A stretch of DNA of 64,000 nucleotides from Tribonema minus (Eukaryota > Sar > Xanthophyceae > Tribonematales > Tribonemataceae), in contig JAFCMP010000522.1 in NCBI GenBank assembly GCA_017506865.1, forward strand, positions 372,001-436,000. Reading direction: 5' to 3'. Within the stretch, counting starts at the first letter, position 1; every line of letters begins with the position of its first letter. The translations under genes and the position numbers were made by a program. Shown here piece after piece: positions 12,915-25,643 of the stretch. Under the pieces are notes generated by a model. The model saw only the letters and a program-made list of their open reading frames with translations. It was not told where the DNA came from and made no database searches.

Positions 12915-15035
12915 GCGGCGGCAGCGGCGGCCGCCAGCAGGGGTGGGAGAGTCGCCTTTCTGAGCTTAATTGGCGCTCGTCAGAAGGCTGCGGTTGCAGC
13001 GCTCACCACGGAGATTGGCAGCAGCGCCCGTAATAGCCTGCGACAGCAGCGCTCAGGTGTGAGACTGCGGTGCCAGTGCTCAGAGCAATTGTATGCAATT
13101 CAAGCCGCAAAGCTGTGCTGGATAGCTGGCCGGAGCGGGGAAGATATGGGGGAGCTGCTGCCAGCCAACATTAGCAGCGGCGACAGCAGCAGCAGCACAA
13201 TCGTGACAGCCACAGCTCATGTGGCAATGCTTGGCAGCGGGGGTGACGGAAGGTGCTGCTGCAGCTGCAGCAGTGTCAGCAACTGCATTGCAGTGGGCGG
13301 CTGCATGCATAATGCACAACCGCCACTCATGGCGACTTTGCTGGTGATGGCAGCATCTGATGATGCTTGGACGGCCAGCGCCACCAACGGGAGTTGCAAA
13401 CAAGTTGACGTTGCCACTGCGGCAGCGTCAGTCGTGCCTAAGGCAGGCAGCTCCTTTTGGTGTGAGCTGTTGCTGTTGAAATGAGCACTGTTTTGTAGCG
13501 GTCAGGTTGCACTTGAAGTTGTGCACTTGACGTTGCAGTTTGTTCGAGATCTGTTCGAGATCAGTTCGAGATCTTTTGCATGGATGACTCAGCAATCCTG
13601 AGCCCAGGCTTGCTGTGCTTTGTAATATCACTTCCTTTCCTACACACTAGCACGTGTGTGTGACTTGTTGCTGTCATGGCTCAAGCTCAGGTTCCTCTGC
13701 ACGGTGATTTGCGCGATGTCAATATTGCAACTTGCATACACCACGAACCCCTCTCCATTGCAGCGGATTTTGTGCAGGTGTATTACGGGCAACCTGCTTG
13801 CATTACTCCACGGCTGTACATCAGTACAAATATACCGGACACCTCCCAGCCCCCAGGTGGCCGGGCCCAGGTGCATGACACTGTTCAGCTGCCACATTGT
13901 GGCACGACAGTCATGAGCAGATCTTGTGCCCTCGGCTGGCAGTGTATGCTTGTTAAAGTGTTTGTGGCAGGTGAAGCTGGTAGCCGACCATAACTTCGAA
14001 GCGCACAGCAATGGGGCTGCTCCAGCGCTAGCAGATACGGTCGTGTGCAGTCTAAGAGAGGTGAGCACAGGAGTCAATGGCCTTGACATGGACAGATGCA
14101 TGGACAATCCAAGACAAATGAGTATGCTGAGGTGCTCATCCGCTGCTTGCACATATGTGCCAGTGCCACACAGGCTGCTCTTGGTGCCTTGCCTTTACAT
14201 GCTTCTATGCAATATCATTGACCCTTCCATACAAGCGGCGGTCTTTTGCCCTGAGGTCTCACTGAAGTGCGCTCGTTCACTGAGGATCATGCGACCACCT
14301 TTTGCCATGTTCGCTGCTGACTCTGTTCAATTGAACTCAAGTCTTCTACGCAAAGCTCATGTGTTCAGGACCTCAGCTGCAGCGTTCATGCTATGACAGT
14401 TCTCACCTGGGCAGCAGGCAAAGCTGCCAGTGGCGTTTAGAGAACCGGGAGAGTCTTGCATGGTGTGTTCCTCCGCATGCCAAACGTTCAGTGGCAGTTG
14501 AAAGTAACGTCATTGTCACCACAAAGCTAGCATTGCAATGTCGACTAATTCTGTGTTCAGCGCAAGGGTTCATGCGTCAACTAATCTCCGCTGTGGTGCG
14601 GTCACTGATGAGCAATGCTACATACTGTTGCATTGCCTTTGCTATACCAACCAACAGATCAGATGCAAGTGCTGCTTGTGATCGGTGTTCATGCATCATT
14701 CCCCAGCAAGATGCTGTGCTACACATCGCATCGCCGCCGTGCACTGCATTATGGGCAACTTGTTGCATGCAGGGAAAAACGACGCTTGGCAAAGTTGGGC
14801 ACTGTCCACGTTTCACAGGAAGTGGCAGCATATTTTCCGCAAGTCAATCGAACGAGCGCGTACTCCAGTATGTAATGAACCACTCGCACGCAAGCAAACT
14901 AGTTCTACATGCAGCCCACCAGCAAAAAGCAGCACACCGTGCAAAGCCCACAGTGAGTGCATGGCGACGAGAACATGGACTTCACCAAAGTAAAACACTT
15001 CTGAAGTACCATACTTCAAGTAGAAGTGTTATTAA
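12913..15035. other. Intergenic stretch, no supported gene
   Basis: Several ORFs of 100-250 codons overlap on both strands (for example plus 13676-13993 and plus 14359-15069) but show no family motif, no consistent hydrophobic or catalytic pattern and atypical composition. I treat them as chance. A short tandem repeat of a unit like GTTCGAGATC occurs three times at about 13540-13575. Confidence 0.45.
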
Positions 15036-18000
15036 TCATCTATCAAAAATGGCAACGGTCTCTATGTGATCTGACCCCGGGAACAGCACGTGTCCCTCGG
15101 AATGCACCATGCGCCAGCCCCCCTCTGCCAGCGCAACTGCGTCATTCTTGAGCGCGTCAAAGCCGCAGCTGACATAGATGATGCGCCGCACAGCGCCTGT
15201 CATGGATCCTGCTCGTTCGCGTAGGCTCGCTAGAACTGGTGCGTCCAAGCCCTGTTCAAGCGGAACAATAAACATGAGAAGCAAGCAGAAGCAGGTGATG
15301 ACGTTGAGGGTTTTACTGACGACAACTAGCCATTCCAGGAATTGGCGCGTTTGTCATTCAGGGTTTGCGGTGACACCGCCTTGGCATTTCCAGAGATTGC
15401 AAGGTTTGTCAGAACACCAGAGCACGATTGCATGCTGTACTTCCTGTCATTGCCCAAAGGTAAACTTTAATTTGAGGCTTTGTATCTCACTTGGTAACAC
15501 GTGCACACACACATGATGTAGCCGCATCAAGTAGCCGCCATACGGTATGTACCTTGAAGCGCCGTGACTTGCGCAAAGGAGTCTGTGCTGACGCATCGTG
15601 TGCATTCGCAACATTGTGCAGGCATTCGTGTTGGCTGTAACAACACTTCTGCCTACCTCAGGGTACTACTGCCTACCTAGCCAAACTCCGTGCTGCAACA
15701 CTGTTATTAGCACAATATTGTTAGATGTTGCTGCCGATCAATATGCTGAACGCTCAAAGAGAACGCGGCACTGATGCGCTCAATAGCTTGCGAACTTGTC
15801 CTCCGCCATTGGACCCAAAAACCTGTTGCAGCGGCAACGAATGCCAGCTTGTACTTTCACTGACATGCTTGGAAGCAGGTATTTCTTTGAAGTCTGAAGT
15901 GCAGACTTATTCACCAGCTGGTACTCTTGTAACAGACATGCTTGAAGTAGAAGTAAAGCTTCTTGAAAAATGCTAATAAGGTCTTTCACCTTCCGAGGCG
16001 GGTCCACAATGATGCATGTGGCTCCATCCGCCTCCCCCTCTTCAACGGCATCCACTGCTGACAACGCCTGCACACAAGGCAAGGATGGGCATATGTCATG
16101 CGCTTACAATGTATCAGACAGAGGCCCACACCAGCGGCACCAGTATGTCAGGTTCAGGCCCACTCACTGCCGCAATATGTTGAAGTTCGACTTCACTGGG
16201 CGCTCATGTACACCAAAGTGGTAGTCAAAGGGTACATGCGCCAATTGAATCTGACTTTTGGAACTTCCCTGCTAGTGTAACATGGTCCATGGAGGCCATC
16301 GCCAGGCAAGGCGCTTGATTTACGACATGCACTGTTCAGCACTGCCGTGCTAGGCGTGGGCTAATGCTTGAGTGTGCCTGATCACCTATTGTATGGGGCT
16401 GCGTAATAGCGCTGCTGGCATTAGACGCCATCATCAGACTCCCTGAACAGTGCTCCTGCAACGCAAGCACTGCCACATGAGCTGAGGCTCATGCAGCTGA
16501 TCGCATCGTGATCCTAACTTAGTGCGATGCTATTGGTGTCAGTCGCGCTGTATCTGTAATACAAAGTGACCCATGCCATCGTCCTGCCAATTCACTGCTT
16601 GACGTATGGGTTGTGGTCACTGGCTATGTTGACTGTGAGTGTAATTGCATGTCCTGATTACATGTACAAACGTACGTCATGCGACACAAGGGGTGCGTGC
16701 AGGCGCATCTCAAGTACTAGGCTTAGCAATCGGTAATGACGCGTTGAACTGAGCAAATTCCTAAGCACACATGCATGATCAATGATCACGCTCCTTGCAG
16801 TTTTGACAGGTCTGATGCACGAGGTGCAAGCGGCACAGTGTACCATCTCTGGCATGCGACCATTAGGACAACAGCTACATTCACGACACCTACATACCTC
16901 CGCACACGCGCCTGAACGCCGTGCTGCTATGGCAACTGGGCCCTCTTTGCAGAGCTGGCCAAAATGACAGCTAGACCTGATCTGACGTATAAACCGCAAC
17001 TTCGGTGGACAGAGGTTGAATGCTCAATGATACATACCTGCATAATGCTTCATGATACATACCTGATACCGCTGAGCACTGTAGACAAAACTTCTGCTCC
17101 GAAACACCCAACCCGACATACTCCGCACCAACCCCACTCAATAGGCCCCTTCACGAATGTAACCCTGAACTACACATGGGGGACAGAAGCACACACGTTG
17201 TACCGCACACATACGACGTACCTGGTAGGTAGTGCGCGCCGCGACGTCAGGCGCGAGCCGCTCGCGCGCGCGTGCAAACGCGCGCGGGTTCGCCGCGTTC
17301 ACATCCGAGCAGCGCACCCACTCCGCCTTGTCAGCAACGCTCAGCCCCAGCAGCCCCACCCCCGCATACAGCTCACACACCGCCGCGCCGTTCGGCGTCC
17401 ACTCTCTCACCGCCTCCACTATACGCCCAAACTGATCCAGGTTCGCCTGCCTAAAGAGCGCAGGGCTGAAGCTGAAGGAAATGCCGCCGGGCACCGCCGC
17501 CTCTTTGAGGAATTCGGGCCCTGCGCAGCGGTGCCACGCGTGCGCGTTGCGCGAGAATATGGCGTTGCCCGGTCCAGTGCGGAAGTTGGCCCAGATGGAG
17601 TGGAAGAGGTCCGGGGCGCGCGCGCGCAGCTCTTTTACCAGCAGCTGCAGGTGCGGCGTTGCCCCGCGGTAGTCCTCTGCGTTCCAGACGAGGGTGAGCT
17701 GTACCTTGCCGCTTGACCGCTCCACGCTCGCCTGCGCGTGCAAGAGGAGCATGCAGCGCTGTCGTGTAAGCTTCTCGGTCAATGTATATGCCGGCTGCAA
17801 TGCTCTGAGGTGATACCATGGGGATTCAATGTTGACCCCACTTCACCTGCTTCAACTTTCTTTCATAATAATTTACAACTGTAAACAACCTTGTGGGGCC
17901 GCGACAGTCCTCGGTAGTTATAAATTTGCAGCTGGAGTGAATCGCGCTTGCTGCGCGTGCGCATCAACGAAGGTTGTCTAGCGCTCTCATGGTGCAAACT

Positions 18001-19722
18001 TGACTTGCTGTCATTTCATGTGGTGAGCGTATGCTGTGGGTGACCAGTTGCGCAACGGCAGAGAAGGACCTACAAATGCTGCCACTAAAGTGGATCTGGC
18101 AAAAGTGACCTTGTCGAGCTGCGTCTTGCCAGCCTGTTCTACACACAGGGTCAGCATGTGTGAGTCCAGCTCAAGAAGTCAACTGCTTTCATAAATGCTA
18201 GCGGCATTGCTAAGCCTACATGACAACCACAAGCATTCCACACACCCATCTCTCACCTGTACATATCTTAACATGCCTTCCATGCGATCCTCCGAATACC
18301 CCGTAATGCGCGCCTTGGTCGCCTGCCATGAGAAGCAGTGCAGGCAGGTAGCGCATGAGTGCCTTAACGTAACCGTAACTCGAACTCAAGTCACAAATAT
18401 GGACCATAGCAATGGTCTGGTGCCAATGACCATGGTATGCGCTCCAATACTCAATCTGCTGCTGCATTTGAGGTGCGCGGCAACACGCAAAAGCACTTGA
18501 GCACAAGGTTTTGGCCGTGGGCGCCCTGCATCATGCGCTATGGAGATAGTTCAGCAGGGCATCACCAGAAATGCTGCAGTGTGAGCATGGCAATAGTAGT
18601 GCTGTTCGCACTCAAACACTATTACATACAATTAAACAGGCACGGGGTGCTGCGGACGCCACACGGCACTGTGCTCGAATCAGATATAAGAAGTATGTGA
18701 CTGCAAAAGTAGTGCCTTCAACCTGATCGCCAACACACGACTGCTGGGCCTTGGCAAATGAACAAGCTTTTCACAAGTGCGGCACAGATGCGGTCTCTTG
18801 TTGACTGGTTCCTTGTTAACAACCAGCCATGGCCTACATCAGTATACGACTATATCACATTCGTGTGCACCAAGAGCCTTTGTGATACCTGATAATAAGC
18901 AATTTGTTAGTGACTCACCGCCTTAGTGAGCACTTCCACGGCCTCGTTGATGGCCGGGTGGTGAACCTTGCAGTTGGGAATGGCTACCACGCTGTGGCTC
19001 CCAGCCTTATACAACCCCAGTCTCACCCCCCCGTACTTCCCTGTTGGCGCAACTGCCAGCTTGGCATGCGTTCGCCACCCATGAGGATTGCCCAGGTGTA
19101 TGGAATAGCGTGGAGCATCTGCTTCGCCCCGCGAACCCAACTTGGCTCTGGCAGCAAGCGCCATCTGCGTGTCGCAGAACGAGCTGGCTTCGCTCATGAT
19201 GGGCGTGTTGTCGAAAGCCCTGTCGACAGCGCAGCCCGGGCACTCAGCGAAGTGGGGGCACTGCAGCTGGTCCCCCTCAGGCGGCCCCAGCACTTTGGCC
19301 ATCCCCGAAGCCGTGCCCCCTCTCCCATCCTCACCACTGCCACCGCTACTGCCCCCCTTGCGTTTCCCGCTGGCCTTACCAGCTGCTCCTGCCGCCTTGC
19401 CGAAGCTCTTCCAGTTCTGCTTCTCCACCCTCTCCTTGCGCTCCAGATAGGAGTTGCTGGCTGGCCCTGCGAGCTTATCAGGTGGCGGCAGCACCCTCCT
19501 TGCCGATTTTCCTACTCCATTTTTACTTTTCTTGCCGATTGGAGGCCCACTTGGCCTGCCTGCGCCGCCACCTGCTGCCTGTCGCGCTCCAGTCGCCAAG
19601 GCTCTGGATGCTCTCCGCGCAGTGGCTGCAGAGGACGGCACCACGAAGGCCTTCGTCAGGTTTCCGGTGGTCAGCAGGAATGACAGCACCGACAGGGTCA
19701 CAGTGCTGGCGGCCCAGGACAT
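15036..19722 (-). CDS. Plastid-targeted RNA (uracil-5-)-methyltransferase, TrmA/RlmD type
   Basis: Seen: five exons, 19722-18919, 18322-18257, 17731-17222, 16067-15990 and 15251-15036, all joined in phase 0, giving 557 residues. The N-terminus is a signal peptide (STVTLSVLSFLLTTGN) followed by TKAFVVPS, then a Ser/Arg/Gly-rich transit-like region: a bipartite heterokont plastid presequence. Next come the Fe-S cluster cysteines (CPHFAECPGC), the family segment HGWRTHAKLAVA, YSEDRMEGMLRYVQ, the SAM-binding CELYAGVGLLGLSVA, VDPPRKGLDAP, and the catalytic-Cys motif IIYVSCGFDAL, ending LFPGSDHIETVAIFDR. The family methylates C5 of uracil in rRNA or tRNA using SAM (established). Which RNA is modified cannot be told; a plastid 23S rRNA or tRNA is inferred from targeting. 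The start is the Met immediately before the signal peptide. The gene lies head to head with a plastid tRNA-binding protein. Introns 3 and 4 are about 1.15 and 0.74 kb and show no other genes. Confidence 0.9.
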
Positions 19723-19817
19723 GGGGAGGCAATGGTGCGGCTGGGAAAAACTCAACTTGGAGTACTTCATGTAGCAGTTGAAGTCTTCATGCGTGTGATC
19801 ACCTCCACGTCCTCACG
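19723..19817. promoter_or_regulatory. Compact bidirectional promoter between two plastid RNA genes
   Basis: Only 95 bp separate the inferred start codons of the methyltransferase (minus, 19722) and the tRNA-binding protein (plus, 19818), so 5' UTRs and promoter elements must be very short or overlap. No TATA box is evident; CTCAACTTGGAG and AGTTGAAGTC stand inside. Shared control is inferred from geometry and shared organelle destination. Confidence 0.55.
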
Positions 19818-22273
19818 ATGCAGTTGTCGAGGCAGGTGTTCGCTCTGTCGGCCCTCGCAGGTGCGAGCGCCTTTGCGCCAGCGGCTGTGTCCCGGGCCGC
19901 GATGGCCCGGGGGCGCAGCTGCTACCATGTGCAACATCACTTGGCCAGGAGCGTGAACAAGGGATGGGCCATGCAAATGTCAACGGAAGCTAGTACGGAG
20001 GAGGGAGCTGCAGCTGCTGCTGAGCCAGCTGCGCCTGTTGGGCAGCTGACGGAGTTGGCGCGCTTGGAAATGAGGGTGGGGCGAATTGTGGAGGTGAGTA
20101 CTGCTACCACGTGTGTCCTGCACCTATACAGCATGCAAACAGTTCCGCACGGAATGCGTTATGCTATCGTAAGATGGCAGTTAGCATTCAAACATGCACA
20201 GTACGAAAGTCAATCAACACTATCGTGAGAGGAAGTTGGACTGTTTGGATCATGATCGTGGACGTCAGTCTGATCATGTCTTCAAAAATAACATCCAGGC
20301 AGGCTGGTAGCACCGGCAAGCAACGAGACAGCACTTTGTTGACCAAGGTAAAACCATACGCTGGCCAGTGATGGAAGCAAGCCATCCTTTGCTGCCTACA
20401 CAGTTCATACACGTGATGCTGTAAACCCGAAGCTTCTGCTTCCACAAAAGCACTGCCGCATGCAGTCAGTGCTGGGGTAGCACTTGCACATCAAGCAGCA
20501 GCAGCGCAGTGAGCAGCGATAGCTATGACCCTGGCATGCAATAGGGCGTGTGCATTTTTGTTGCACGTGTACATGATTGTGCCATGACAAGAAGCGACAA
20601 TGCCAACAAGATGTGAAAATGATTATCACAAGGCTTGGTCAATTGCAGTGACGGTATTGTTTGTGCAATGTACATACAATGCGACAGCATGACACTCTAG
20701 CACATGATGTGTCCAGCCTCAAGTCATTGATGCACCAAGTCACAGGAGGAGTGGTGTTTTCACTTGAAGTTCAGTCAAATCGCAAACAAAAATCAATAGT
20801 GACTATGTGAGTGTCGCAATAACAACAATGTGAACCATGACTCTGTTTGGGCATGTGAAGGCAGGCACTCAGACAGCTATGTAAAATGTTGTACTTCGAA
20901 GTACATAACTGTCGATCTTGTCTCAAGCACCGTCTGCCAGCAATGCTGCAGACAAGTGACCTGTCGCAAACATCGCCTCCCATGCGCATAGTACCGGCGG
21001 TAGGTTTGCTGGCAGCTCCCAAACTGCCAAGCCATATACACCGGCGGTGTGCAACGCATGCGTGATATGCACGAAGCTCTGCCTGCTGGTGATGCGTGCG
21101 GCCGCCACCGCACCATCACTGTCATACCATGCTTGCTGCTCATGCCATCAGGCAGGGGCTGATTGTCATCCTCAGCGCGCCTCTGTTGCTGGCACGCTCG
21201 CGATCGACGCAACATGCACCCCCTATTGCAACAGAAGCGAGCCTTGCCTGCCTCCGCAAGTGCGCTCAATCTCAGGCCAATACATTTGTGCTGGATCAGC
21301 AAGAGTTTGATGTTGTTTGTGTCAACGAAACTTCAAGGTATACTTTGTATTTCAACAAGCACCTATGCATAATGGGCGTCTCATGCGCCCTCATTCATTT
21401 AAGTCATCTGAACTTTAAGTATCTGAAGTTGGAGTTCTACTATAGCCATGCTTATCGCCCCTTCCTGGTGTGAGCCACAGATCGGCAGGCACCCCGATGC
21501 CGATGGCCTGTACATGGAGCAAATTGACATTGGCAGGCTTGCACGCTGTTGTACAAACACTTTATACGCGCTGGTACGCACGGTCCTCCTGGTGCAAAGA
21601 ATCAACTCACATTCAGTCGCGCTTATCGCCCTCTCCGCGTGTGTGCCACAGATCGGGCAGGCACCCTGACGCCGACGGCCTGTACACAGAGCAGATAAAC
21701 ACTGGCAGGCTTGTACATGCACTTCACATGCGCTCGTACGGCGCTCTTGGTACATAATAGCAATTCCACATCAATTAACGCCTACCACCCCCTCCGTCCT
21801 CATGCGCACCACAGATCGGCAGGCACCCCGACGCCGACGGCCTCTACGTGGAGAAGATAGACATTGGCGAGCCCGCAGGCCCGCGCACCATCGTCAGCGG
21901 CCTCGTCGCCTACTGCAGTGAGGCGGACCTCCTCAACCGCGACGTCGTCATCCTCGCAAACCTCAAGCCCGTCAACATGCGCGGCGTGGAGTCCGCGGGC
22001 ATGGTGCTGTGCTCCAGCAACGCCGACCACACGCAGGTCGCGCCGCTCGTGCCGCCCGAAGGGACCCCGCTGGGGGAGCTCGTGACCTTTGAGGGGCACC
22101 TGGCGGCCCCCGTGGAGGCGGGAAACCGCGCGGTGAAGGCTTGGAAGAAGGTGGCTAAGACGGTGGCGGTGGGAGAGGATGGGGTTGCGCGCTTCACGGA
22201 CGAGGCGCTGCCGGCGGCGTTTGCCACGTCCAAGGGGGTGGTGACGTCGCCGCTGCCGGGCAACATCTCATGA
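19818..22273 (+). CDS. Plastid-targeted EMAPII/Arc1-type tRNA-binding protein
   Basis: Seen: exon 1 19818-20093 and exon 2 21815-22273, phase 0 (GAG|GTGAGT ... CACAG|ATC), giving 244 residues. The N-terminus MQLSRQVFALSALAGASAFA then PAAVSRAA is a textbook heterokont plastid presequence with Phe at the signal-peptidase site. The OB-fold tRNA-binding domain begins near residue 70: LEMRVGRIVE joined to IGRHPDADGLYVEKIDIGE, then VVILANLKPVNMRGVESAGM (the conserved 'NLKP..mrG..S.gM' segment). A C-terminal extension (GELVTFEGH ... KAWKKVAK) matches the EMAPII-like tail seen in tyrosyl- and methionyl-tRNA synthetase cofactors. Members bind tRNA non-specifically and aid aminoacylation (established). 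Its role in plastid translation is inferred. Odd: the 1.72-kb intron carries two extra copies of the start of exon 2 (see 21455-21814). Confidence 0.9.
21455..21814 (+). repeat. Tandem copies of intron end plus exon-2 start
   Basis: The real exon 2 starts at 21815. Two upstream copies of the same block start after CCACAG at 21481 and 21652, spaced 171 and 163 bp, each preceded by a matching pyrimidine-rich stretch (CTTATCGCCC-type). Copy 1 (21481) keeps an open frame encoding IGRHPDADGLYMEQIDIG and then diverges. Copy 2 has a one-base insertion giving IGQAP and a stop. Similarity ends after about 60-65 exon bases plus flanking intron. This looks like unequal tandem duplication across a 3' splice site. 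Confidence 0.85.
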
Positions 22274-23487
22274 GTCGTGACTCTGACTTTGACTCGTGTG
22301 GGGTTCGGGGAGGTGGAGCAGCACTGAGAAGACTTGCGAATGGCAGTTTATGGGATCATGCCTGTGCAGGTGGTGCGGTGACGCAGAGCTGTCAAGGGGG
22401 CAAAGGGGTGGCAGTGTCACTTTCGCGAGGGCCTCCTGATGGGCAAGAGAGTTGAATTTGACTAATAGTTACAGATTGAATCATTACATCGAGTTGGTGC
22501 CATCGTCAAGCTTCCATGTGTTGCTTTGCGTGTCTGATCTGATGCCTTTGAAGTGGTGCTTGGCAAAGCCGGTGGCAGAAGTACCACATTGGCCAATATC
22601 AGTCCTCATGAATGCTAGTTTCGAACTTGCTGTACCACACAGAAGGTCTTGTTATGCCGCTATACTACTTCCCTCCAGTCTGCATGGCAGCACCTTGACG
22701 CATAGTGAACAGGCTTCAGAACAGCAGCTTTCTGTCAGTGCAGTCTCGTCAAATTGTGCTGCTAAATGAAAGCTGAAAGCACCTTCCTTTGCACGCACGT
22801 GTACTTGTAATGCATGCTACTCAGAAGTGTATTGAAGAATGATTTCCAGGCAAGTGGATTGCCGCATAGACCAACAAGCAGCGTCTGGCCTGTGCTGCTT
22901 GAAGCATACAAATTCACTGTTAATTACATGCAAACTTCACTCAGCATGCAGAGTATTTGCAAAACTCAAACATACAGAAGTGACAACAATACAGACGAGG
23001 CATGAGGTGTGAGCAAATGTCAAGTCGCATGCAAGTTGAGCACAGTTTTGCGAAAGTCCCAAGCCTCATGACCAATGTATGGCTGAGGCAATGCGCAATT
23101 GACAGTTGCGGAACCATGGCATGCAAATGCTGCAGTGCCGGCACATGCATATATGATCATATATGTCGTGTTGAACTCATGCAAGGTGTAGGTCATGCAA
23201 TGAACAACACTATCATGCTCAAAAGACAGCAGCAACAGCGATGAATACCAGGACTATCAGTGGGAGTCAACAGGAAATCATGTGTGATGCCACAGATCCA
23301 TGTGGTGTACATCAGTATATTGAAAGAATGTGTTCACAGCCTTGGGGCGGCAGTTCCGGCCAGCGGCTGCTAAAGTTACTTTTGGTAAGCAACGCGCTCT
23401 ACGCCCATGCAGCGGGCAGGGGCGGAAACGTGTACATACATGATGATCGAAATGTCACACTTATGTTGCCAGCGTATGTGACACCGC
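22274..23487. other. Intergenic stretch between convergent genes
   Basis: Lies between the 3' end of the tRNA-binding protein (plus) and the 3' end of the ribonucleotide reductase gene (minus). It should hold both 3' UTRs. Small ORFs here show no motif; I see nothing else. Confidence 0.5.
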
Positions 23488-25643
23488 TCAGAAGTCAGCC
23501 TCCAATGTGAAGAGCTGGTCCTGAGCCTCCACCCCCACGCCGCTCTTGGAGTACTCCCCTACGCGCTTCTCAAAGAAGTTGGTCTTGCCTTGCAGCGAGA
23601 TCATGTCCATCCAGTCAAAGGGGTTGGTCGCGTTGTAGACCTGCATGCAGCAGTGAGAGTGATGGAGTCAATATGACAGCGGATAGAAGTCCATGAGCGA
23701 TCGACAGTCAGAACGCACGGATGAGAGCTCATGAGCTGGTGGCAGGCTGTGCATCACCCGCACAGCCACAAGTAAGGTTTGATTTGGTGATGACAGCAGG
23801 CATATTCAGCGCATGAGAGCAAACAGATGCGGTGTGCTCCAAGGCGCAAACATGTAGACTTGCACAGCACTGCCCGACGCTGATCTGACGACGGGGTTTA
23901 CTGTTCACGTAGGAGCCATTTGTCGCAGCCACATACTTGTGACATCATGGCCTAACTTGTACCAGCAGAGGTATACATGTGGCGACCGATGTCTCGACAT
24001 TGAGTTTCAACACCGAAATGCATAAATCACCCGAATTCGATGCAACAGCGGCGGAGCGTGCACACCTATGGCATTTGCGCTGTTTGACGTTCACAATTGA
24101 GCTACACAATTGAAATAGTTTTTCTGATCACTGCATAGTTGCGCTGCAGGAGCTCAATTATGACGCAAAAACATGCAGGGTAGCAGAGCAACGCGCCAGT
24201 GCAAATATACAGCCACAATCAGCGACAATACTGCAAGCATCTCACAGCCCCATCACTTGCACAAGTTTTGTCAAACCTCAAGCACAGCAAGGGACCTAAA
24301 CGGTTGTATGCCTTACTGTGTTGCCTCATTTATAGTTCTGTAAATAAGCAGCATTGATTGATGTTCATGGTGTGCATAACCACCAGAAAAGCGATCACTT
24401 GTAGGCAGTGCTGGGCTTGCCGGGTGATGATCACCTGACGCCGTACGCCAGACCATCATTGAAACATCAAGGGACAAAACACTACATGGATGTACGTGCT
24501 GCAGTCGCTTGCAGAAATCACAAGGCTTGAGCTCGAAGCCGCCTCAACATACTGACCGCAATTCGATCCTTGACTGCTGATGGTGCCCAGTTTGTTTCTA
24601 CACATAATTCAACATTCAATGCATCTACGCCTGTTGCCTGCGCAGTATGTATGCATTTGCTTGCGACCAAAGCTCACCTTGTCCACGCCGAGCGCCAGCA
24701 ATAACCGGTCCGCCACAAACTGGATGTACTGGCACATGAGCTTGCTGTTCATGCCAATGAGCTCCACCGGCAGCGCGTCGCTGATGAACTCCGTCTCTAT
24801 CGCCACAGCGTCCTGAATGATCTCCTGCACCCGCTCCGCCGGCAGCTTGTTGACCAGCTTGTTGTACAGCAGGCACGCAAAGTCCGTGTGGAGCCCTTCG
24901 TCTCTGCTGATGAGCTCGTTGCTGAAGCACAGGCCGGGCATGAGACCGCGCTTTTTGACCCAGAAGATCGCGCAAAAGCTGCCGCTGAAGAAGATGCCCT
25001 CAACTGCCGAAAAGGCGACGATGCGCTCCGCGAAGCTGGCGGCGCTGCTGTCGAACCATTTGAGTGCCCAGCTGGCCTTCTTGGTGACGCATGGGACTGT
25101 CTCTATGGCGTTGAACAGCTTGGCTTTCTGCATGCTGTCCTTGACGAAGGTCTCTATCAGCAATGAGTAAACCTCTGAGTGGATGTTTTCTATGGCGATC
25201 TGGAAGCCGTAGAAGGCGCGAGCCTCGGCGGACTGCACCTCGCTGCAGAAGTTCATGGCGAGGTTCTCGTTGACGATGCCATCGCTGGCCGCGAAGAAGG
25301 CCAGCACGTGCGACAGGAAGTGCCTCTCGTCGTTGTTGAGCTTTTGCTCCCAGTCCTTGGTGTCGTGCACAAGATCGAGCTCCTCTGCTGTCCAAAAGCT
25401 GGCCTCCGCCTGCTTGTACATCTGCCAGATCTCGTTGTCTTGGATGGGGAAGACCACGAAGCGGGCGGGGTTGGGTGTTAGGAGAGGCTCGGGCTTGAGC
25501 TTGCCCGCCATCTCAAGCTGCTTCATATTGGTTTGGCTCCCCGGTGTAGGGCACGTACTGCCGTTGGCTGCTAGGGAGGAGTCAATGAAGCTGCCATTCT
25601 TGTCGATGAAGAGGGCGTCTACGAGCTCTGCTATGGGGGCCAT
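23488..25643 (-). CDS. RNR2: Ribonucleotide reductase small subunit (R2), copy 1
   Basis: Seen: exon 1 25643-24678 and exon 2 23640-23488, phase 0 (AAG|GTGAGC ... GCATGCAG|GTC), giving 372 residues, normal for class Ia R2. Ligands of the di-iron centre are visible: Asp in [11 protein letters not shown], Glu in VNENLAMNF, Glu/His in [11 protein letters not shown], Glu in AVEGIFFSG and Glu/His in [11 protein letters not shown]. The radical Tyr is in [10 protein letters not shown]. The C-terminus ends FTLEADF, the tail that docks on the large subunit. The protein supplies the tyrosyl radical for reducing ribonucleotides to dNTPs (established). The N-terminal ~35 residues ([20 protein letters not shown] ...) differ from copy 2, whereas the rest is nearly identical. 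It is head to head with copy 2 over an E2F-like promoter. The 1.04-kb intron holds no gene. Confidence 0.97.

Noticed and set aside
13676-15069. Several plus-strand ORFs of 100-236 codons
   Set aside because: No motif, no hydrophobic pattern, inconsistent codon use and overlapping alternatives; judged chance ORFs.
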